From: an uncultured Lachnospiraceae bacterium
Lineage (GTDB): Bacteria > Bacillota > Clostridia > Lachnospirales > Lachnospiraceae
Reading direction: 5' to 3'
NCBI GenBank assembly: GCA_910577655.1
Contig: CAJTOW010000049.1
Location: 1-27,408 of the forward strand
Length of the DNA stretch: 27,408 bases
Under the pieces are notes generated by a model. The model did no database searches, had not been told where the DNA came from, and was given only the letters and a program-made list of their open reading frames with translations. The number at the start of each line of letters is the position of its first letter. Position 1 is the first letter of the stretch. The translations under genes were made by a program, and so were the position numbers. Below are positions 24,152 to 27,408 of this stretch, one piece after another.

Positions 24152-24189
24152 GACCACCAGATAAAAAGAGCCTCCCTGGCTTCACATGT
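24152..24189. repeat. Copy 2 of the 36-bp direct repeat (decayed DUF2809 start)
   Basis: On the minus strand, right at the kptA stop codon, lies a copy of the first codons of the DUF2809 gene (GTGAAGCC-GGGAGGCTC). An ATG has become ATG-TGA and an extra T breaks the frame. This is a remnant of a second DUF2809 gene or a duplication junction. Confidence 0.65.
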
Positions 24190-24778
24190 TCCTTCCCACA
24201 TCCGTCAGCTTCTCCAGATACTCCGCCGGGACCCTTTTCGTCAGCCATACCCCATTTACAGACCGGTAAAACACACAGCCGTCCTTCTGCATCCTGCCAC
24301 TCTGCACCTGATAGAGGACCGGACGTCCATGCCGGCATCCAACCTTCCTGGCTGTCTCTGTATCCCCGGAAAGATGCACATACAACCGGCTTTTGGGGAT
24401 CAGGCCCGCCTTGTCAATAGACGCCTCATACTTCTGTCCGGTTCCATGATACAGATATTCCGGCGGCACAGCCACCGGCAGCTCTACATCCACTGGTACA
24501 GAATGTCCCTGGTTTGCCCGGATCAGGGTTCCGTCTTCATTAAACGAATAGCGCTGCTTGCTGTCCGACCGGACGATCTCCTCCAGCATTTCCCTGTCGA
24601 AACCGGAAAATCTGCTTTTCCGGATCCCGATAGTCAGCGCCTCCACATCCGCCCAGCCATGTTCATCCAGGGTAATCCCGACGGCCTCCGGCTTGTGCCG
24701 GAGAATCAGGCTGATGAATTTGCTTATGCTGTCCAGACTGGATTTCTGTTTTTTTATTTTTGATGCTTGATGATCCAT
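24182..24778 (-). CDS. kptA: RNA 2'-phosphotransferase (KptA/Tpt1)
   Basis: A 198-residue protein with the full Tpt1 signature: SKFISLILRHKPEAVGITLD, then HGWADVEAL near the N-terminus, DSKQRYSFNEDG, RANQGHSVPVDV, LYHGTGQKY, YVHLSGD, VGCRHGRPV and SVNGVWLTKRVP. The Arg-His-Arg-type catalytic residues are in place. The enzyme moves a 2'-phosphate from RNA to NAD+; bacteria lack the usual tRNA-splicing substrate, so its role may be RNA repair or ADP-ribosylation chemistry. AAGGGGTG lies upstream of the ATG. It follows the SUKH-like gene by about 50 bases and may be co-transcribed with it. Confidence 0.93.
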   Translation of the reverse strand: MDHQASKIKKQKSSLDSISKFISLILRHKPEAVGITLDEHGWADVEALTIGIRKSRFSGFDREMLEEIVRSDSKQRYSFNEDGTLIRANQGHSVPVDVELPVAVPPEYLYHGTGQKYEASIDKAGLIPKSRLYVHLSGDTETARKVGCRHGRPVLYQVQSGRMQKDGCVFYRSVNGVWLTKRVPAEYLEKLTDVGRNM

Positions 24779-24827
24779 TTAAACACCCCTTCTGTCTGCT
24801 ATTTACCTGGAGCATGTCTGAACTCCC

Positions 24828-25394
24828 TTAGCGGTCAAACAGCGAACCAGTGCCACTGTGTGTACTGCCGTCATTTTCTGTATAAGTTGAGATAAAACCA
24901 GGTTCACGCCTTGTACAATGGTAAAACCGCATTAATATATCTGAAGCGTCTGCTTTTATCTCGATACCTAAGCGGTCCGCCAGTTCTTGTTGCGCCTTAG
25001 GCAAATCAAAATCAATGTCCTGGGCGTTTTCCACATGTTCCTCAAAGATTTCTTTTGCATATTCATCAAGGCCCACTCTGTCCTGATACTCGTCCTCTTC
25101 CAGGTAATCCAGCCAGTAAGGACAATTTACCATAAATTCAAAGAACTCTTTCAGATTATCCGCAATTCTGCCACATTCGCCTTCACTTCCCCAAAAACCT
25201 ATTGAGCCATCGTCAAGCAAAATGTACTCACTTCCAGAACCTGCCCTGGCAAATGTTTGTCCAGAAACATTATAGGTCAAGTGCCCGCATTCATCTTGAG
25301 GCATCTTAAATTCCGGAAGGATTTCTATGTCACAAACATCCCACAGCAAGTCAGATAAGTCATTATCTTCACGCAGTATTTTAATAAAATCCAT
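24828..25394 (-). CDS. SUKH/SMI1-like immunity protein candidate
   Basis: A 188-residue acidic protein. The central stretch with GSGSEYILLDDGSIGFWGSE, then a helix (ADNLKEFFEFMVNCPYWLD), fits the SMI1/KNR4 (SUKH) fold used by immunity proteins of toxin systems: a strand with a turn, then SEG, then a helix ending in P-x-W. GGAGGTACTGTAA precedes the ATG. No toxin gene is intact in the window, so the partner may lie elsewhere or be lost. The match is by pattern, so I hold it as likely rather than certain. Confidence 0.6.
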   Translation of the reverse strand: MDFIKILREDNDLSDLLWDVCDIEILPEFKMPQDECGHLTYNVSGQTFARAGSGSEYILLDDGSIGFWGSEGECGRIADNLKEFFEFMVNCPYWLDYLEEDEYQDRVGLDEYAKEIFEEHVENAQDIDFDLPKAQQELADRLGIEIKADASDILMRFYHCTRREPGFISTYTENDGSTHSGTGSLFDR

Positions 25395-25455
25395 TTACAG
25401 TACCTCCAATCCAAATCCGGATTGATGACAATCAATCATTTTACAAATCTTCTCT

Positions 25456-25998
25456 TCAAAGAAATTCATCATTATTAATTGGGTTTTTAATAAATTCCAT
25501 CACGTTCGCAATCTTTGCATCTGAAAATTCATCATCCGGATTTACCGGACGACGAACCAGCACATTATGTAGATGCTCAAGACCACCCCGGGCATAGGAA
25601 TGAAATAATTCCATATTGTCTGTATAATCTTTCTCCGTCTTATTCCCTCCATCAAATGCCATACGCGCTTTTTCTTTTGCTTCGAGTCCACGGCTGTCAT
25701 CCAGCAGAAGAATCACCTGCATAATCGTATAGAGCCGATTATAATGGCCTTTTGCTATTACATCAAGAGGAATGGTTCTTTTATCATCTGACATCTTGTC
25801 GTCTGCTAACCTGGAACCTTTCCGGAAACCAATAATAGCTGCTGTGGCATACAAATCAACCAGCTTCTCAAATCTTGATCTATCATCGATCCTATTCTGA
25901 ACCCACATATCATCTGCATACCGCGCAAATTTACCATTTAAAATAATCGGATCCGACTTAAAATAATCGTATATCTTTTCATTTGCCTTCCCGGCCAT
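25456..25998 (-). CDS. Third gene of a Dnd-like cassette (unknown family)
   Basis: A 180-residue mostly helical protein I do not recognise (NGKFARYADDMWVQNRI near the N-terminus, SYARGGLEHLHNVLV later). Its ATG overlaps the stop codon of the ATPase fragment (TAATG) with GGAGGTGA upstream, so it is translationally coupled to that gene. By position it would be a partner subunit of the PAPS-reductase/ATPase pair, as DndE is for DndC and DndD, but size and sequence do not look like DndE. Confidence 0.72.
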   Translation of the reverse strand: MAGKANEKIYDYFKSDPIILNGKFARYADDMWVQNRIDDRSRFEKLVDLYATAAIIGFRKGSRLADDKMSDDKRTIPLDVIAKGHYNRLYTIMQVILLLDDSRGLEAKEKARMAFDGGNKTEKDYTDNMELFHSYARGGLEHLHNVLVRRPVNPDDEFSDAKIANVMEFIKNPINNDEFL

Positions 25999-26435
25999 TA
26001 GAACTCACCTCCATCTGTCGTAAGCGTAGAACTATTTGCAGAAAAATCCCTATATATCCTATAACAGTAGTCCGGAAGAGTGTAATCTTTCAGCCCAGAT
26101 GCTTCCCAGTCCTTATCCAGCATAAAGATAATAACCTGCTCCGCAAATTCCGGAAGCTTATTTGCTACCAGATGAGTGTTCTCGCTGCTCAAATTCGAGA
26201 ATGGGGCATCCAGCACCAATGGCAGCCTCAGGACGCCGGATTCTTTAGACTCTTTTTCCTGTCTCTTCTTCGCCAGTTCCAGAATACTTACGATATAAAC
26301 AAAATTGATAGCAATTAATTCCCCGTTGGACAAGCGGGTTTCCTCAAAATCAGAGTGCCCGCCTAAAGAACGGTAATACATATGAATTTTATAATCATTT
26401 TCCAGGCGGGCATACTTATCCTTACTGTTAAACAT
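25998..26435 (-). pseudogene. C-terminal fragment of a DndD/SMC-like ATPase
   Basis: The 145-residue frame is only the tail of an ABC/SMC-type ATPase: the lead-in KDKYARLENDYKIHMYY, the signature LSNGE (35-39), the Walker B and D-loop LVLDAPFSNLSSEN (73-86), and a closing strand with FMLDKDWEASG. The Walker A and coiled-coil parts, normally several hundred residues, are missing. It begins with ATGTTTAA overlapping the stop of the truncated PAPS-reductase gene, which looks like a deletion junction rather than a natural start, as no ribosome binding site is visible. Without a nucleotide-binding half it cannot work as an ATPase alone. Confidence 0.8.
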
Positions 26436-27132
26436 CTTTTCTTGACGTGACCAACGGTGTCTTCGGGTGCTCCTTTCGAAAACGCTTTATGTAATCCGTA
26501 GACTGAGGGAATTCCAGTGTGGTATCTCCATAAATATGTAGGATCTGCTGCGTTCCAAGGGCCCGGAGAACAAGATCTGACACAACAGTACTGTCCTTCC
26601 CTCCGCTAAATGAAACGAACATTTCCTTTGGATCACAGTCTTTCGTTATGGAACGAATATATTCCATTGATTCCTGGGTGATATAATCATATCGCTTCCG
26701 ATTAGCTATCAAAAACTTATCTATATAGTAGTCAAATCTGTCATATGAATTTTGTGGCGACAGCGCTTCAATCTGTCGTCGGATTTCTTTCGCATCTATT
26801 TCCAATGTCTGACTCACAGAAAACCTTACCCTCTTTCCATTCGCATAATAGATGTTTCCTGATGCGTTCCAGACAGACTCGTCTTTATACTTAAATGGTT
26901 CTCCGAGAATAACTTCTAAAAGAAGTCTTTCTTCCGGAAACACTGGGCGGAGATCAGAACAAATCCTATGTGCTTGCTTTCCACATAGTGGGCATACTTC
27001 GTCATACAACGGAATATTACATTTATCACACCAGTATACGGAAGATTCTGCAATTTCTGTGCGTTCTCCACAGTTCGGACATAAAGAAGATTCCGCATTG
27101 ATATTGCATTTTCTACAAATGTATTTTATCAT
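26428..27132 (-). pseudogene. Truncated PAPS-reductase-like protein with double zinc ribbon (DndC-like)
   Basis: The 234-residue frame begins with two zinc ribbons (Cys6/9/18/21 and Cys35/38/47/50). It then has a mostly helical middle and the PP-loop SFSGGKDST (174-182) of the phosphoadenosine-phosphosulfate-reductase superfamily, followed by YGDTTLEFP. It stops 50 residues later, at the point where the ATPase fragment begins. Proteins of this type are normally much longer, so the C-terminal part appears deleted. PAPS-reductase-like proteins with an SMC ATPase form DNA phosphorothioation-type defence systems (DndC/DndD). GAGGAAAAG precedes the ATG. Confidence 0.8.
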
Positions 27133-27250
27133 CTATCTTTTCCTCGTAACCACGTTCCACTATCGTAAATATGGAATTATTATCCTAATTATTGTTTTTA
27201 TGATCGCATTGCAGCAACAATTGATTTTCTATATATAAACATCCAAATAT

Positions 27251-27256
27251 ATTATA
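27251..27256 (-). promoter_or_regulatory. Candidate extended -10 box for the PAPS-reductase gene
   Basis: On the minus strand TGATATAAT is a perfect extended -10 box about 120 bases before the ATG at 27132. The -35 position is poor. The region 27133-27323 is very AT-rich and holds no gene I can support. Confidence 0.4.
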
Positions 27257-27323
27257 TCATACCAATAACTAAAAAGAAGGATTATTTATACATTTTTTAT
27301 CTTTCATTTTCAACTTTTTGTTA

Positions 27324-27408
27324 CTATTCATGTCCAGGTTGTTTTTTGTGGTCGGCAGATACCAGCTCTGGAAAAAGTTTTCCCCGGATTGCATTTGCAG
27401 GATGTTTA
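27324..27408 (-). CDS. Possible 3' end of a gene entering from the right
   Basis: From the window edge a minus-strand frame reads KHPANAIRGKLFPELV and ends in TAG at 27324-27326. It is too short to name. The codon pattern looks natural, but chance is possible. Confidence 0.3.
   Translation of the reverse strand, partial: KHPANAIRGKLFPELVSADHKKQPGHE

Noticed and set aside
1..27408. tRNA or rRNA genes
   Set aside because: No cloverleaf, T-loop motif or rRNA stretch was seen on either strand.

Overview
The window looks like a chromosomal segment of a Clostridia, most likely a Lachnospiraceae-type gut anaerobe. This is inferred from moderate GC, strong AGGAGG-type ribosome binding sites, and protein families typical of that group: EpsG-type polymerase, clostridial Rpn nuclease, DUF2809, TatD, LURP-one. 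I ran no database search, so family names rest on motifs read by eye.

Positions 1-17.3 kb hold an exopolysaccharide or capsule locus, almost all on the minus strand. Reading from the right, it has a GT2 glycosyltransferase (16252-17229) and a long protein that fuses a GT4 glycosyltransferase to a tyrosine-kinase-like ATPase (14269-16218). Next come a secreted Ig-like, membrane-anchored protein (13230-14264) and a Wzz-type chain-length protein (12509-13258). A plus-strand metallophosphoesterase (11577-12404) interrupts the run. The minus strand resumes with a GT4 glycosyltransferase, an EpsG/Wzy polymerase, a Wzx-like flippase, an alpha/beta hydrolase, two tandem-duplicated acyltransferase-3 membrane proteins, an acyl carrier protein and an AMP-forming ligase. 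A secreted clan-A glycosidase (244-2814) converges on the ligase, sharing four bases with it. Together these genes can extend, flip, polymerise, length-control, acylate and trim a surface polysaccharide. No priming sugar-phosphate transferase is visible. The ligase, carrier protein and acyltransferases resemble a Dlt-like acyl-activation route attached to an EPS locus.

Positions 17.3-22.0 kb are a patchwork of short units: an Rpn nuclease, DUF503 protein, LURP-one protein, small hypothetical, TatD and a YbaK/ProX-type tRNA deacylase. Positions 22.0-24.2 kb are a decay zone. It holds an AlbA/RecG-like regulator remnant with an internal deletion and 11-bp tandem repeats, a DUF2809 protein, broken ORF fragments, and a TPR gene broken by a one-base frameshift. 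Positions 24.2-27.1 kb hold kptA, a SUKH-like immunity candidate, and the remains of a DndC/DndD-like PAPS-reductase plus SMC-type ATPase cassette, apparently fused by a large deletion.

The most striking non-coding feature is a dispersed palindromic family built from GTAACAGTTCAG and CTGAACTGTTAC. It has about nine to ten copies, nearly all between genes. The largest is a 185-bp element (17491-17675) with perfect 15-bp terminal inverted repeats and an elaborate internal fold. The 3' part of a second large copy lies at the very start of the window in the same orientation, so the EPS locus is bracketed by direct copies.
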